Positions 18,432-27,534 of a stretch of 64,000 nt of DNA are shown here, one piece after another (the stretch's first letter is position 1; the number at the start of each line of letters is the position of its first letter). A program made the position numbers and the translations under genes. Source of the stretch: Roseibacterium elongatum DSM 19469 (GTDB taxonomy: Bacteria; Pseudomonadota; Alphaproteobacteria; Rhodobacterales; Rhodobacteraceae); the NCBI RefSeq assembly GCF_000590925.1, contig NZ_CP004372.1, forward strand, positions 1,221,001 to 1,285,000. The letters run 5' to 3'. A model generated the notes under the pieces. That model made no database searches, was not told where the DNA came from, and saw nothing but the letters and a program-made list of their open reading frames with translations.

Positions 18432-19303
18432 GCGCGGACAACACGCGCCTGGGCATCTGGCTGATGGTGGCCACGACCTTCGTCTTTGCGATGCAGGACG
18501 GGATCAGCCGCCACCTCGCCGGCGAATACAACGTGCTGATGGTCGTGATGATCCGGTACTGGTTCTTTGCCGCCTTCGTCATCGCGGTGGCGGTGCGCAA
18601 GGCCGGTGGCCTGCGCGCGGCGGCGGCGACCGAGCAGCCACTTGTGCAGGCGTTTCGCGGGGTGCTGCTGGCCACCGAGATCTGCGTGATGATCCTGGCC
18701 TTTGTTCTGCTGGGCCTGATCGAAAGCCATGCGGTGTTCACCTCCTACCCGCTGTTGATCGCCGCCCTTTCGGGCCCGGTTCTGGGCGAAAGGGTGGGCT
18801 GGCGCCGGTGGGCGGCCATCGCGGTCGGGTTCGTGGGCGTGCTGATCATTCTGCAGCCGGGGATGCGGGTGTTCCAGATCGAGGCGCTGATCCCCTTGGC
18901 CGCGGCCTTCATGTTTGCGCTCTACGGGTTGCTGACCCGCTATGTCGCGCGCAAGGACTCGGCGGCGACGAGCTTTTTCTGGACGGGAACGACCGGGGCC
19001 GTGGTGATGACCGCCGTCGGCCTGTGGTTCTGGGAACCGATGAGCGCCCCGGACTGGGGCTGGATGGCCCTGCTCTGCGTCACGGGGGCGGGCGGGCATT
19101 TCCTGCTGATCAAGACCTATGAACTGGCCGAGGCCAGCGCCGTGCAGCCCTTTGCCTATCTGCAACTGGTCTTTGCCTCGGCCCTCGGCTTGCTGGTGTT
19201 CGGCGAAACGCTGGAGACGAATGTGGTGATCGGGGCGGGTCTGGTCGTTTCGGCCGGGCTGTTCACCTTGTGGCGGCAGCGGCAGAAGGAACTGCGAGAC
19301 TAG
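18428..19303 (+). CDS. EamA/DMT-family transporter
   Basis: A 291-residue inner-membrane permease with about ten hydrophobic helices and two EamA repeats (first from LGIWLMVATTFVFAMQDG, second from ALIPLAAAFMFALYGLLTRYVARKD). It is translationally coupled to mnmD through a 4-base overlap, although no functional link is evident. Substrate unknown. A short basic C-terminus (WRQRQKELRD) ends the protein. Confidence 0.87.
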   Translation: MSADNTRLGIWLMVATTFVFAMQDGISRHLAGEYNVLMVVMIRYWFFAAFVIAVAVRKAGGLRAAAATEQPLVQAFRGVLLATEICVMILAFVLLGLIESHAVFTSYPLLIAALSGPVLGERVGWRRWAAIAVGFVGVLIILQPGMRVFQIEALIPLAAAFMFALYGLLTRYVARKDSAATSFFWTGTTGAVVMTAVGLWFWEPMSAPDWGWMALLCVTGAGGHFLLIKTYELAEASAVQPFAYLQLVFASALGLLVFGETLETNVVIGAGLVVSAGLFTLWRQRQKELRD

Positions 19304-19398
19304 GGTTTGCGCCGTCTTCGACGTCGCCCGGGGAAGGCGCGGCCTCACGCCCCGTTGGGGCGATCGCCCGCGCCTGGCGGCATGCGCCGCCGGGGCCG

Positions 19399-21351
19399 CT
19401 ACCGGGCCAGCCGTTCGGACAGACCAAGCGTGGGCAGCACGCCGGTCAATTGCGCCTCGTAGATCGGCAGGCTTTCGGTCACGCGCATGATGTAGTTGCG
19501 CGTTTCGGTGAAGGGGATCGCCTCGATCCAATCCACGATGGCGTCCTGGTCCAGCCCGCGCGGATCGCCAAACCGCTCGATCCACTGGTTGGCGCGGCCG
19601 GGGCCCGCGTTGTAGCCGGCCGAGACCAGCACCGGATTGCCGCCATAGCTGTCGATCAGCCCTGCGATATAGGTGCTGCCCAACAGCACGTTATAGGCCG
19701 GGTCGGTGCGCAGCCGGGCCTCGGAGAAGGGCAGTCCCAAAAGGCGCGCGGTATCGGCCCCTGTTCCCGGCATCACCTGCATCAACCCGATGGCCCCCGC
19801 AAAACTGACGACATCGGGGTCGAATTCCGATTCGCGGCGGGCGATCGACAGGGCAAAGGCCTGGGGCGCCGGCAAGTCGACGCCTTCCAGATCCGCGATG
19901 GGGTAATAGGCGCGCATGATCTCGAATCCGCTCTGGGCGGCGCGCTTGGCGATCTTGAGGGCCAGATGCGGGTCGCCCAGGTCGAGCGCGAAATCGCCCA
20001 GCATGCCGGCCTCGTCGCGGGTCAGGCTTTCGGTCAGATGGGTCAGGAAGCGTTCGGCCAGGTTGCGCTGACCGGCCTCGTACAACAAGAGCGCTGCATG
20101 AAACACGGTCGAGTTCGTGAAATCGGCCGCGCGCCAATCGCCGTAGTCGGTATCGGCCAGAAAGGCCGGATCGACCGGCAGGCCGCCGCGTTCGGCCGCG
20201 AGTTGCCCGTAAAAGCTGGACTGGTTGCGCGCGCCAAGGGCATAGGCCAAACCCGCCGCCTCGGCATCGCCGCGCGCCTCATGCGCGCGGCCCAGCCAGT
20301 AGCCGGCCCGACCGGCCGAAATGGGCGAAAAGACGGTGTCGCGAAACGCCTCGAAATGGCCGACGGCGATGTCGGGCCTGCCGTCGCGCAGGGCGCAATA
20401 CCCGGCGATCCATTCAAGATCGGCAAAGGCCAAATAGTCATCATCGCGGGCGACGAAATGATTGGCCGCATAGTCGTAACACAGCCCGAACTGCCCCTCG
20501 CGGGCGACATCGCGGGCCAGATCGGCGCGCCGGTCGGCCCATGCCGCCGGTCGGCCCAGGGCCTCGGCCGAGGTCGAGTATTCCAGCATCAACGCGCCCG
20601 CCGTATCCCAGAACCCCGACCGGACGCGCCACAGGAAGCGTTCGAACGCCAGCCCGGGATGGTCGCTCAGATCGGCCGGAACGGCCTCGATCAGATCGTC
20701 GACGCCGGGGCGCCGTTCGCGCAGCGCCAACCGCGCGTCGGCCAGCGCGCGCCAGGCATCGGGCACTAGGGGGTACATGGCACGGGCCCGATCCTCGGCC
20801 CCTTCCCACAACAGATGGTCGAGGCGCCGAATATGCAGATCGCCGCTATTGAGAACATCGCCAAAGGCCGCGCGCAGATCGCCGGCGGTGCCGCTGCTCA
20901 GGGTCAGGGTCGTCCAGGCGCGGATGGCCTCGGCCTCGGCCGCATCGGTGTCGCCCTGCGCGCTGAGGGCCCGCGCCAGGGCAAGGGCGCCACCCCCGGT
21001 TTGCGGGAGTTGAGGCTCGAAATAGGCGATCACCTGGGTCGGCTCGGCCCCGACCGGGATGGAGGATTCGCCACGCGTGCGCAGATAGGGCAATCCGGGC
21101 CAATCCGCGTTGCGATCGAGAAAGGCGATGTAGTCGTCGAACGCGGCCCCGCCGCGGCGCAGTCGTGTCCACTCGACCACGTCCAGCGCGATGGGATCGT
21201 CGATCGCGCCGGTCGCCTCGGCGGCCAGGGTCAGATCGCCTTGCGCCAAGGCATCGAGCGCCAATCCCAGCGCTTCGGGCGTCGCGCTTGCGGGCGGTGG
21301 CGCGAGCGCCGCAAAAATGGCTGTGCCGATCGTACTTAGCAGACGGCGCAT
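19399..21351 (-). CDS. Lytic murein transglycosylase (Slt-type)
   Basis: A 650-residue periplasmic enzyme cleaving peptidoglycan with 1,6-anhydro product formation. It has a signal peptide ([20 protein letters not shown]), then a long alpha-helical superhelical U-domain (about residues 25-480), then the C-terminal SLT domain. The catalytic Glu lies in [17 protein letters not shown], followed by [13 protein letters not shown] and [15 protein letters not shown], the family's motifs. ATG 21351 is chosen for the signal peptide; the open frame extends far upstream antisense to dapA without similarity. Length agrees with soluble Slt70-type enzymes. Confidence 0.93.
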   Translation of the reverse strand: MRRLLSTIGTAIFAALAPPPASATPEALGLALDALAQGDLTLAAEATGAIDDPIALDVVEWTRLRRGGAAFDDYIAFLDRNADWPGLPYLRTRGESSIPVGAEPTQVIAYFEPQLPQTGGGALALARALSAQGDTDAAEAEAIRAWTTLTLSSGTAGDLRAAFGDVLNSGDLHIRRLDHLLWEGAEDRARAMYPLVPDAWRALADARLALRERRPGVDDLIEAVPADLSDHPGLAFERFLWRVRSGFWDTAGALMLEYSTSAEALGRPAAWADRRADLARDVAREGQFGLCYDYAANHFVARDDDYLAFADLEWIAGYCALRDGRPDIAVGHFEAFRDTVFSPISAGRAGYWLGRAHEARGDAEAAGLAYALGARNQSSFYGQLAAERGGLPVDPAFLADTDYGDWRAADFTNSTVFHAALLLYEAGQRNLAERFLTHLTESLTRDEAGMLGDFALDLGDPHLALKIAKRAAQSGFEIMRAYYPIADLEGVDLPAPQAFALSIARRESEFDPDVVSFAGAIGLMQVMPGTGADTARLLGLPFSEARLRTDPAYNVLLGSTYIAGLIDSYGGNPVLVSAGYNAGPGRANQWIERFGDPRGLDQDAIVDWIEAIPFTETRNYIMRVTESLPIYEAQLTGVLPTLGLSERLAR

Positions 21352-21510
21352 CGGCCCCTCCGGTCTGGTTTGCCTTCCTGTCAGGATGGGCGGCGCGTGT
21401 CTTTCATGCAACTCAAGAACTTGGCATTTGCAGGCGGCAGGGGTAGGTTCCGCCGCAATTCGACAAGGGCCGCAGCCACGCGGCCCGCGATCAGGAAAAG
21501 GACCTGCGCG

Positions 21511-22383
21511 ATGTTCAAAGGCTCGATGCCCGCCCTCGTCACCCCGTTCACGGACGGCAAGGTGGATTTCGAGGCGCTCAAAGCGCTGGCCGAATGGCAG
21601 ATCGCCGAAGGGTCGCACGGTCTGGTGCCGGTGGGCACCACGGGCGAGTCGCCCACCTTGTCCCATGACGAGCATGAGCAGGTGATCGAGGCCGTGGTGC
21701 AGGCCGCTGCCGGCCGGGTACCCGTGATCGCGGGGGCAGGCTCGAACAATACGGTCGAGGCCATCCGCTTTGTCGAGCATGCCAAGGCGGTCGGCGCAGA
21801 CGCGGCCCTCGTCGTCACCCCCTATTACAACAAGCCCACGCAAAAGGGCCTGATCGCCCATTTCAGCGCGCTGAACGAGATCGGTATCCCGATCATCATC
21901 TACAACATCCCGCCGCGCTCGGTGGTCGACATGGTCCCCGCGACCATGGGCGAATTGGCCAAGCTGCCGAACATCGTGGGCGTCAAGGACGCGACCGGCG
22001 ATCTGGCCCGCGTGCCCAAGCAGCGCATCGCCTGCGGTACCGATTTCGTCCAACTGTCGGGTGAAGATGCGACGGCCATCGGCTTCAACGCCCAGGGCGG
22101 TCGCGGATGCATCAGCGTCACGGCCAATGTCGCCCCGACGCTTTGTGCCCAGATGCAAGAGGCGACGCTGGCCGGTGACTATGCCACGGCGCTGGACTAC
22201 CAGGACAAGCTGATGCCCCTGCACGAGGCGATCTTTGCCGAACCGGGCGTGTGTGGCGCGAAATATGGCCTTTCGGTCCTCGGCAAGTGTTCGGACGAGG
22301 TGCGCCTGCCCCTGACGGGCCTGGATGACACTACCAAGCAAAAGATCCAGGCGGCCATGCGCTATGCCGGGATCATCAGCTAG
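21511..22383 (+). CDS. dapA: 4-hydroxy-tetrahydrodipicolinate synthase
   Basis: Condenses pyruvate with aspartate semialdehyde in lysine/diaminopimelate synthesis. The 290-residue TIM barrel starts [19 protein letters not shown] and contains [17 protein letters not shown] (TTGES pyruvate site), [16 protein letters not shown] (catalytic Tyr) and [14 protein letters not shown] with the Schiff-base Lys near residue 162. ATG 21511 is preceded by GGAAAAGGAC. It is followed closely by trmO and smpB, a linkage frequent in Rhodobacterales. Confidence 0.97.
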   Translation: MFKGSMPALVTPFTDGKVDFEALKALAEWQIAEGSHGLVPVGTTGESPTLSHDEHEQVIEAVVQAAAGRVPVIAGAGSNNTVEAIRFVEHAKAVGADAALVVTPYYNKPTQKGLIAHFSALNEIGIPIIIYNIPPRSVVDMVPATMGELAKLPNIVGVKDATGDLARVPKQRIACGTDFVQLSGEDATAIGFNAQGGRGCISVTANVAPTLCAQMQEATLAGDYATALDYQDKLMPLHEAIFAEPGVCGAKYGLSVLGKCSDEVRLPLTGLDDTTKQKIQAAMRYAGIIS

Positions 22384-22384
22384 G

Positions 22385-22873
22385 GTGGCCGCGCGCCGCG
22401 CGGGCGAGGTCGCGCTGACCTTCGATCCGGCCGACCGCGCCGAGGCCGGCGTCACCTTCATCGGGCATATCCGGTCGACCTGGTCGCAGGGCAACGCGCC
22501 GCGCAACCTGCGCACCGCGCGCGAAAGCGGCGAGGCAGCGCGGATCGAGCTGTTGCCGGATTATGTCGGGGGACTGCTGGGCCTCGAGGTCGGGCGCGCG
22601 ATCCAGGTGATGTACTGGGTCGATCGCGGTGAACGCCGTCTGATCGTGCAGAACCCGCGCCATGCCGACGGCGCGCGCGGGGTGTTCGCGATCCGCAGCC
22701 CGGTACGCCCCAACCCGATCGCGCTTGGGACGGTGGTGATCACCTCGCTCGACCGCGCCACCGGGGTGATCGGGATAGACGCCACGGACGCCTTCGACGG
22801 CACGCCGGTTCTGGACATCAAGCCATGGATTCCGACGGTTGATGTGCCGCCGGGCTGGCAGCCCGAGGGCTGA
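22385..22873 (+). CDS. trmO: tRNA-Thr (t6A37) N6-methyltransferase, TrmO/TsaA family
   Basis: Methylates N6-threonylcarbamoyladenosine at position 37 of tRNA-Thr using SAM. The 162-residue protein shows the family beta-barrel signatures [48 protein letters not shown] and [21 protein letters not shown]. The GTG start at 22385 lies four bases after the first base of the dapA stop; an ATG at 22364 inside dapA is an alternative. Overlap or abutment with dapA suggests one transcript. Confidence 0.85.
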   Translation: MAARRAGEVALTFDPADRAEAGVTFIGHIRSTWSQGNAPRNLRTARESGEAARIELLPDYVGGLLGLEVGRAIQVMYWVDRGERRLIVQNPRHADGARGVFAIRSPVRPNPIALGTVVITSLDRATGVIGIDATDAFDGTPVLDIKPWIPTVDVPPGWQPEG

Positions 22874-22892
22874 ACGCTTATATCCGCCTCCC

Positions 22893-23369
22893 ATGGCCAA
22901 GAAACCCGACACCCCGAATTACAAGGTCGTCGCCGAAAACCGGCGCGCACGCTACGATTACGCCATCGAGGACGATCTCGAGGTGGGGATCGTTCTGGAA
23001 GGGTCCGAGGTCAAAAGCCTGCGCGAGGGCGGGGCCAACATCGCCGAAAGCTACGCCAATGTCGAAGACGGAGAGTTGTGGCTGATCAACAGCTACGTCG
23101 CGCCTTATGTGCAGGCCAAGACCTTCGGCCACGAAGAAAAACGCCGCCGCAAACTGCTCGCGTCGAAAAAGGAATTGTCCAAGCTGTGGAATGCCACGCA
23201 GCGGCAGGGCATGACGTTGGTTCCCCTGGTGCTGTATTTCAACCACAAGGGCATCGCCAAGATGAAGATCGGCATCGCCAAGGGCAAGAAAACCGCTGAC
23301 AAGCGCGAAACCAGCGCCAAGCGCGATTGGCAGCGGCAGAAACAGCGTCTGCTCAAGCAGAACGGCTGA
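22893..23369 (+). CDS. smpB: SsrA-binding protein SmpB
   Basis: Partner of tmRNA in trans-translation. The 158-residue protein has the OB-fold signatures [38 protein letters not shown]-like [46 protein letters not shown] and the basic C-terminal tail [13 protein letters not shown] that enters the decoding centre. Start ATG 22893. It lies 19 bases after trmO. The alternative rescue factor ArfB is encoded about 4 kb away. Confidence 0.97.
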   Translation: MAKKPDTPNYKVVAENRRARYDYAIEDDLEVGIVLEGSEVKSLREGGANIAESYANVEDGELWLINSYVAPYVQAKTFGHEEKRRRKLLASKKELSKLWNATQRQGMTLVPLVLYFNHKGIAKMKIGIAKGKKTADKRETSAKRDWQRQKQRLLKQNG

Positions 23370-23448
23370 GGCGCGGCGTCCCCTTGCGGAAATGCGCCTT
23401 GCCGCTTACGCCTATTCCCAGGTGAGGATCAAAGCGACGAGGGCCGAT

Positions 23449-24312
23449 ATGGGCAAGCCGATCACGGGGGACGACCCCAAGACCCTGGTTTCGACCGAGT
23501 GGCTGGCCGCGCATCTGGACGATCCGGATCTGCGCATCCTCGATGCATCCTATTATCTGCCCGAAATGGGGCGCGACGCGAAGGCCGAGTATGACGCGGC
23601 CCATATTCCGGGCGCGCGGTTCTTCGATATCGACGATATCGCCGATGCCCGCAGCGACCTGCCCCACATGGCCGCCCCCCCCGAAAAATTCATGAGCCGC
23701 ATGCGGTCGCTCGGTGTTGGCGACGGGCACCAGATTGTCGTCTATGACGCGGTCGGCCTGTTTTCGGCGGCGCGTGCGTGGTGGAATTTCCGCCTGATGG
23801 GCAAGACGGATGTCGCGGTCTTGGACGGCGGCCTGCCCAAATGGCAGGCCGAGGGCCGCCCGATCGAGGACATGGCCCCGATCATCCGGGATCGTCACTT
23901 TACCGCGCAACGGCAGGCCCATCTTGTAAAAGATGTCACGCAGGTCGCGGCCGCCTCCAAACTGGGGGATTGGCAGATCGTTGATGCCCGCTCCGAGGGG
24001 CGTTTCCGCGGCACCGAGCCCGAGGTTCGGGAAGGGCTGCGGTCGGGACGCATCCCCAATTCGCTCGGCGTGCATTACGCCAGCCTCCTGAACGAGGACG
24101 GCACCCTCAAGGATGGGGACGCCTTGCGCGCCGCCTTCGAGGCCGGGGGCGTGGATATCGAAAAGCGCACGATCACCACCTGTGGCTCGGGCGTCACCGC
24201 CGCGATCCTGATGCTGGGGCTTGCGCGTCTGGGCAATGGCGACGTGGCGCTTTACGACGGGTCATGGTCGGAATGGGGCCAGTTCGACCAACTCAAGGTC
24301 GAAACCGGATGA
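23449..24312 (+). CDS. sseA: 3-mercaptopyruvate sulfurtransferase (two-domain rhodanese)
   Basis: A 287-residue protein with two rhodanese domains. The inactive N-terminal one carries LVSTEWLAAHLDDPDLRILDASY and YDAAHIPGARFFDIDDIADARSDLPHM; the C-terminal one carries the catalytic Cys in TTCGSGVTAAIL. The loop CGSGVT is typical of mercaptopyruvate sulfurtransferases rather than thiosulfate rhodaneses (CRKGVT). It transfers sulfur from 3-mercaptopyruvate to thiols or cyanide. ATG 23449 follows GAGGG. The stop overlaps the next gene by four bases (ATGA). Confidence 0.9.
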   Translation: MGKPITGDDPKTLVSTEWLAAHLDDPDLRILDASYYLPEMGRDAKAEYDAAHIPGARFFDIDDIADARSDLPHMAAPPEKFMSRMRSLGVGDGHQIVVYDAVGLFSAARAWWNFRLMGKTDVAVLDGGLPKWQAEGRPIEDMAPIIRDRHFTAQRQAHLVKDVTQVAAASKLGDWQIVDARSEGRFRGTEPEVREGLRSGRIPNSLGVHYASLLNEDGTLKDGDALRAAFEAGGVDIEKRTITTCGSGVTAAILMLGLARLGNGDVALYDGSWSEWGQFDQLKVETG

Positions 24313-24878
24313 GCGTCATCCCGGCGGGAACCGAGGTTGCCTATACGATCACCTATCTCGAGATGACCGACAGGCCCGATTGGCCCGTCCCGGCCTTGCC
24401 CGAGGGGGTCCGGCTGGAGCGAGCGATCAACCCGCCGGTCTGGTATTTCCTGTCGCTCTATGACGCCGTGGGCCGCGACTACGAATGGCGCGACCGGTTC
24501 GATCAGGCCGAGCAGACCCCCGCCGCGCTGGCCTCGTTCGTGGCCGACCCTGATGTCATGCTCTGGACCGCGCTGGCCGATGGCTGGCCGCAGGGGTTCT
24601 TTCAACTCGATGCGCGGCAGCCGGGCACCTGCGATCTGGCCTATTTCGGCATGGTGCCCGAGGCGGTCGGGCGCGGTCTTGGGGGCGTGCTGCTGAAAAC
24701 CGCGATCGCCATGGGCTGGTCCTTGCCCGGTGTCCTGCGCATGACCGTGAACACCTGCACGCTGGACCACCCACGCGCCCTGGACCTGTACAAGAAGGTG
24801 GGTTTTCGCCCGATCCGCACCGAGGATTGCACCCGCACCCTTGTGCGCGACCGGGACACGTCCCGCCACCCCGCCTGA
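24309..24878 (+). CDS. GNAT-family N-acetyltransferase
   Basis: A 189-residue protein. The C-terminal half holds the GNAT core: LAYFGMVPEAVGRGLGGVLLKTAIAMGW is the acetyl-CoA pyrophosphate loop (R/QxxGxG/A as GRGLGG), and LDHPRALDLYKKVGFRPIRTE is the usual C-terminal strand-helix. The substrate is unknown. Start ATG 24309 overlaps the sulfurtransferase stop; an aminotransferase starts ten bases after its end, so the three genes probably form one transcript. Confidence 0.82.
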   Translation: MSVIPAGTEVAYTITYLEMTDRPDWPVPALPEGVRLERAINPPVWYFLSLYDAVGRDYEWRDRFDQAEQTPAALASFVADPDVMLWTALADGWPQGFFQLDARQPGTCDLAYFGMVPEAVGRGLGGVLLKTAIAMGWSLPGVLRMTVNTCTLDHPRALDLYKKVGFRPIRTEDCTRTLVRDRDTSRHPA

Positions 24879-24887
24879 GGCACCTTC

Positions 24888-26072
24888 ATGTTCGAGACGC
24901 TGACCCCGCCGCCACAGGACAGGATCATCGATATCATGGGCCTTTATGCCGCCGATGCCCGGCCCGAAAAGGTCGATCTCGGCGTCGGCGTCTACCGCAC
25001 CGAGGGCGGGCGCACCCCGGTCATGGCCGCCGTCAAGGCCGCCGAGGCACGGATCCTGCAAGCGCAGGAGAGCAAGGGCTACGTCGCGCTGGCCGGTGAT
25101 GCCGGCTTCCATGCCGCGATGCGCGGTCTGATCCTGGGCGATGCGGTCACGCCCGAACGGGTCGCCGCCTGCGCAACACCGGGGGGCACCGGGGCCATTC
25201 GGCAAGTGTTGGAAATGGTGCAACGCCTGACGCCTCAGGCGCGTATCTGGGTGCCCAGCCCAAGCTGGCCCAACCATGCCGCGATCATTGGGCATCTAGG
25301 GCTGACGCAGGTTGATTACCGCTACTACGATGTCGACGCCGGCGGGGTCGACCGCGACGGAATGCTGGCCGATCTGGCGGGCGCCAAACGGGGCGACATC
25401 GTTCTGCTCCATGGTTGCTGCCACAACCCGACCGGCGCCGACCTGGCCGCGCCGGATTGGGTCGATCTGGCGGACGTGTTCGCGGCGACCGGCGCCATTC
25501 CTTTTGTGGATATCGCCTATCAAGGCTTTGGCGACGGGCTGGACGAGGACGCGGCAGGCCTGCGGTCGCTGGCCGCGCGCGTGCCCGAGATGCTGATCGC
25601 GGCCAGTTGCTCGAAGAATTTCGGCCTCTACCGCGAACGGGTGGGCATCGTCCTCGCCGTGACCGACCTCGGTCAGGCACGCGCAGCCGCCGCCGCGATG
25701 CTGGCGCATCTCAACCGGCAATCCTATGCGTTTCCGCCCGATCACGGCGCGCGGGTGGTCGAGACGATCCTGACCGATGCCGAGTTGACCGCCCAGTGGC
25801 GCGCAGAACTCGACGCGATGCGGACCCGCATGACCGCCAACCGCCGTACCTTGGCCGAGGCGCTGCGGGCCGAGACGGGATCTGACCGCTTCGGCTTCGT
25901 CGCGGCGCAACGTGGGATGTTCTCTCTCCTGCCGGTGACCGAGGCGCAGGTGGCGCAACTGCGCGAGGATCACGCCATCTACCTTGTCTCGGACGGGCGG
26001 ATGAACGTGGCGGGGCTGACGGCGGAAACCATCCCGCGGGTCGCCCGCGCCATCGCACAGGTGTTGGCCTAG
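24888..26072 (+). CDS. Aspartate/aromatic amino acid aminotransferase (class I PLP)
   Basis: A 394-residue AspC/TyrB-type transaminase. It opens MFETLTPPPQDRIIDIMGLY and VDLGVGVYRTEGGRTPVM, as this subfamily does. PLP contacts lie in TPGGTGAIRQVLEM, the substrate region in LLHGCCHNPTGADL, the PLP-N1 Asp in PFVDIAYQGFGDG, and the Schiff-base Lys in ASCSKNFGLYRERVG (about residue 244). It moves amino groups between aspartate or aromatic amino acids and 2-oxoglutarate. It follows the GNAT gene closely. Confidence 0.92.
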   Translation: MFETLTPPPQDRIIDIMGLYAADARPEKVDLGVGVYRTEGGRTPVMAAVKAAEARILQAQESKGYVALAGDAGFHAAMRGLILGDAVTPERVAACATPGGTGAIRQVLEMVQRLTPQARIWVPSPSWPNHAAIIGHLGLTQVDYRYYDVDAGGVDRDGMLADLAGAKRGDIVLLHGCCHNPTGADLAAPDWVDLADVFAATGAIPFVDIAYQGFGDGLDEDAAGLRSLAARVPEMLIAASCSKNFGLYRERVGIVLAVTDLGQARAAAAAMLAHLNRQSYAFPPDHGARVVETILTDAELTAQWRAELDAMRTRMTANRRTLAEALRAETGSDRFGFVAAQRGMFSLLPVTEAQVAQLREDHAIYLVSDGRMNVAGLTAETIPRVARAIAQVLA

Positions 26073-26161
26073 GGCTTGTCAGACCGTTTCCAGGGGCGTA
26101 AGGGGGCCGCTGTCCCCTGTGGGGCCAAGTCTCCGAGCACCTTGTAAAAACGGATCACAAC

Positions 26162-26785
26162 ATGACCTCCCGTTACCTTCCTGGTATTCTTGCCATGGCG
26201 GCGATTGTCGTCGCGTCGAATATCCTTGTTCAGTTCCTCTTCGGCCAATGGCTGACTTGTGGCGCGTTCACTTACCCGCTGGCCTTTCTCGTCACCGATA
26301 TCATGAACCGCGTGTACGGTGTGCAAGCCGCGCGGCGCGTTGTTTTCGTTGGCTTTCTGACCGGCGTCGCCTGTTCGCTGATCGGCACGCAGATCATGGG
26401 CGAGTTTGGCCCGCTGGTGACGCTGCGCATCGCGCTGGGCAGTGGGCTTGCCTTCCTCACCGCGCAGCTGCTGGACGTCGCCATCTTCGACCGTCTTCGC
26501 GGCGGGAAATGGTGGCAAGCGCCTGTTTTCTCTAGCGTTATCGGCTCGTCCGTCGATACGGCGCTGTTCTTCAGTATCGCGTTCTCGGCCAGCCTGACCT
26601 TCCTTGAACCCGCCAATGACGTGTCCTGGGCGGCGGAGGTTCTGCCGATCCTGGGCGCAGGCCCCGAGGCCCCGCTTTGGGTGTCGCTGGCCATCGCGGA
26701 CTGGGGTGTCAAACTTGCCCTCGCCTTGATCGCGCTGGTGCCGTTTCGCCTGATTACGCGCCGTTTGATGGCACAGGTTGCGTAA
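26162..26785 (+). CDS. yhhQ: Queuosine precursor transporter (YhhQ/VUT family)
   Basis: A 207-residue inner-membrane protein with about six hydrophobic helices. The motifs LTCGAFTYPLAFLVTDIMNRVYG near residues 31-53 and VIGSSVDTALFFSIAF mark the YhhQ (DUF165/QPTR) family that takes up preQ0/preQ1 for queuosine at tRNA position 34. The 89 bases upstream were examined for a preQ1 riboswitch; no convincing aptamer was seen. Start ATG 26162. Confidence 0.9.
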   Translation: MTSRYLPGILAMAAIVVASNILVQFLFGQWLTCGAFTYPLAFLVTDIMNRVYGVQAARRVVFVGFLTGVACSLIGTQIMGEFGPLVTLRIALGSGLAFLTAQLLDVAIFDRLRGGKWWQAPVFSSVIGSSVDTALFFSIAFSASLTFLEPANDVSWAAEVLPILGAGPEAPLWVSLAIADWGVKLALALIALVPFRLITRRLMAQVA

Positions 26786-26843
26786 AAAGTTTTGACAACC
26801 ACGAAATCTGTGGCAGGCTGAGCTCAACAGCAACGTAGTGAAA

Positions 26844-26973
26844 GGAGGTGATCCAGTGTCTAGAGAAGCATTGGAGAAGTGGGTCGGGACAGCTTGGGAG
26901 GTGCGCCTTTAAGGCAACCCTTGGGGGCGAAACCCCCTCTCAAGTGGGCGTGTCCTAACCGCACCCCACCTCC
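26844..26973 (+). ncRNA. Candidate structured RNA with two alternative GGAGGTG/CACCTCC pairings
   Basis: GGAGGTG occurs twice, at 26844-26850 (the ribosome binding site) and at 26897-26903 (inside the micro-ORF). CACCTCC occurs at 26967-26973 and can pair with either copy, giving mutually exclusive folds. Between them lie the hairpin GGGGG-CGAAA-CCCCC (26923-26937), flanked by CCCTTG...CAAGTGGG, and GCCTTTAAGGC. I do not recognise a known Rfam family; tmRNA, 6S and SRP RNA were considered and do not fit. It could be an sRNA or a leader attenuator. Confidence 0.4.
26856..26912 (+). CDS. 18-residue micro-ORF with a full anti-SD-complementary ribosome binding site
   Basis: A GTG start at 26856 opens an 18-codon frame reading VSREALEKWVGTAWEVRL, ending in TAA. 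It is preceded by AAAGGAGGTGATCCA (26841-26855), which is complementary to the whole 3' tail of 16S rRNA (GGATCACCTCCTTT), far beyond a normal Shine-Dalgarno, and it abuts the start codon directly. That spacing is unusually tight, so the site may bind ribosomes or stall them rather than give ordinary initiation. The product has no recognisable family and may be an amphipathic leader peptide. Confidence 0.45.
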   Translation: MSREALEKWVGTAWEVRL

Positions 26974-26986
26974 GGATTTCTCGAAA

Positions 26987-27015
26987 GGGCCGTGTCGCAA
27001 GACGCGGCCCTTTTT
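26987..27015 (+). terminator. Rho-independent terminator
   Basis: GGGCCGTGTC-GCAA-GACGCGGCCC (10-bp stem with one G-U pair) followed by five T. It ends the micro-ORF/structured RNA transcript ahead of arfB. Confidence 0.88.
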
Positions 27016-27049
27016 CGCTTTGCCGGGCTGAATCCGCGCGTCACACCCG

Positions 27050-27082
27050 GTACACAGGCTGTACACACCCTGTACATACGCG
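27050..27082. promoter_or_regulatory. Three 11-bp tandem GTACA repeats upstream of arfB
   Basis: GTACACAGGCT, GTACACACCCT and GTACATACGCG follow each other at exact 11-bp spacing, one helical turn, starting at 27050, 27061 and 27072. They end about 25 bases before the arfB start, which suits cooperative binding of a regulator on one DNA face. Confidence 0.4.
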
Positions 27083-27107
27083 CGCCCGCACCGTCCCGGA
27101 GGCCCCG

Positions 27108-27524
27108 ATGCCCCTGACCATCACCGACACGATCCAGATCGAGGATTGGGAGATCATCGAACAGTTCATCCGCGCGGGCGGGCCGGGCGGCCAGAACGTC
27201 AACAAGGTGTCGAGCGCGGTGGAACTGCGGTTCGAGGCCGCGCGCTCGCCCAACCTGCCCGACCCGGTCAAGCGGCGGCTGCAACGGCTGGCCGGACGGC
27301 GCTGGACGAAAGAGGGCGCGGTGGTGATCCAGGTGACCGAGGAACGGTCACAGGCGCGCAACCGCGAGATCGCGCGCGAGCGTCTGGCGGCGCTGATCCG
27401 TCAGGCGACGGTGCGGCCCAAACCCCGGATCAAGACGCGCGTGTCGCTGAACCAAAAGCGCAAGCGGGTGGAGGCGAAGAAGAAACGCGCCGAGGTGAAG
27501 GCGTTGCGGGGGAAGGTGAAGTGA
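27108..27524 (+). CDS. arfB: Alternative ribosome-rescue factor ArfB (YaeJ/ICT1)
   Basis: A 138-residue peptidyl-tRNA hydrolase that releases stalled ribosomes without tmRNA. The catalytic GGQ lies in IRAGGPGGQNVNKVSSAVELRF (about residues 22-43). The C-terminal third is a basic tail (RPKPRIKTRVSLNQKRKRVEAKKKRAEVK) that enters the empty mRNA channel, as known for this family. Start ATG 27108 follows CGGAGG. Having arfB and smpB within 5 kb puts both rescue routes in one region. Confidence 0.95.
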   Translation: MPLTITDTIQIEDWEIIEQFIRAGGPGGQNVNKVSSAVELRFEAARSPNLPDPVKRRLQRLAGRRWTKEGAVVIQVTEERSQARNREIARERLAALIRQATVRPKPRIKTRVSLNQKRKRVEAKKKRAEVKALRGKVK

Positions 27525-27534
27525 AAAAATATCG

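Larger units (their letters stand above)
26786..27107 (+). other. 322-bp intergenic region with its own transcription unit
   Basis: Between yhhQ and arfB lie a TTGACA box (26792-26797), a micro-ORF with an extreme ribosome binding site (26856-26912), a strongly structured RNA segment, a terminator (26987-27015) and three helically phased GTACA repeats (27050-27082). Each is listed separately. Confidence 0.7.

Noticed and set aside
26073..26161. Possible preQ1 riboswitch before the queuosine-precursor transporter
   Set aside because: No preQ1-I or -II aptamer core or pseudoknot could be recognised in the 89 bases; only a generic short leader.
26840..27015. tmRNA, 6S RNA or SRP RNA identity for the structured region
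   Set aside because: It lacks the tmRNA tag and tRNA-like arm, the 6S open bubble and the SRP tetraloop/AGCA core.
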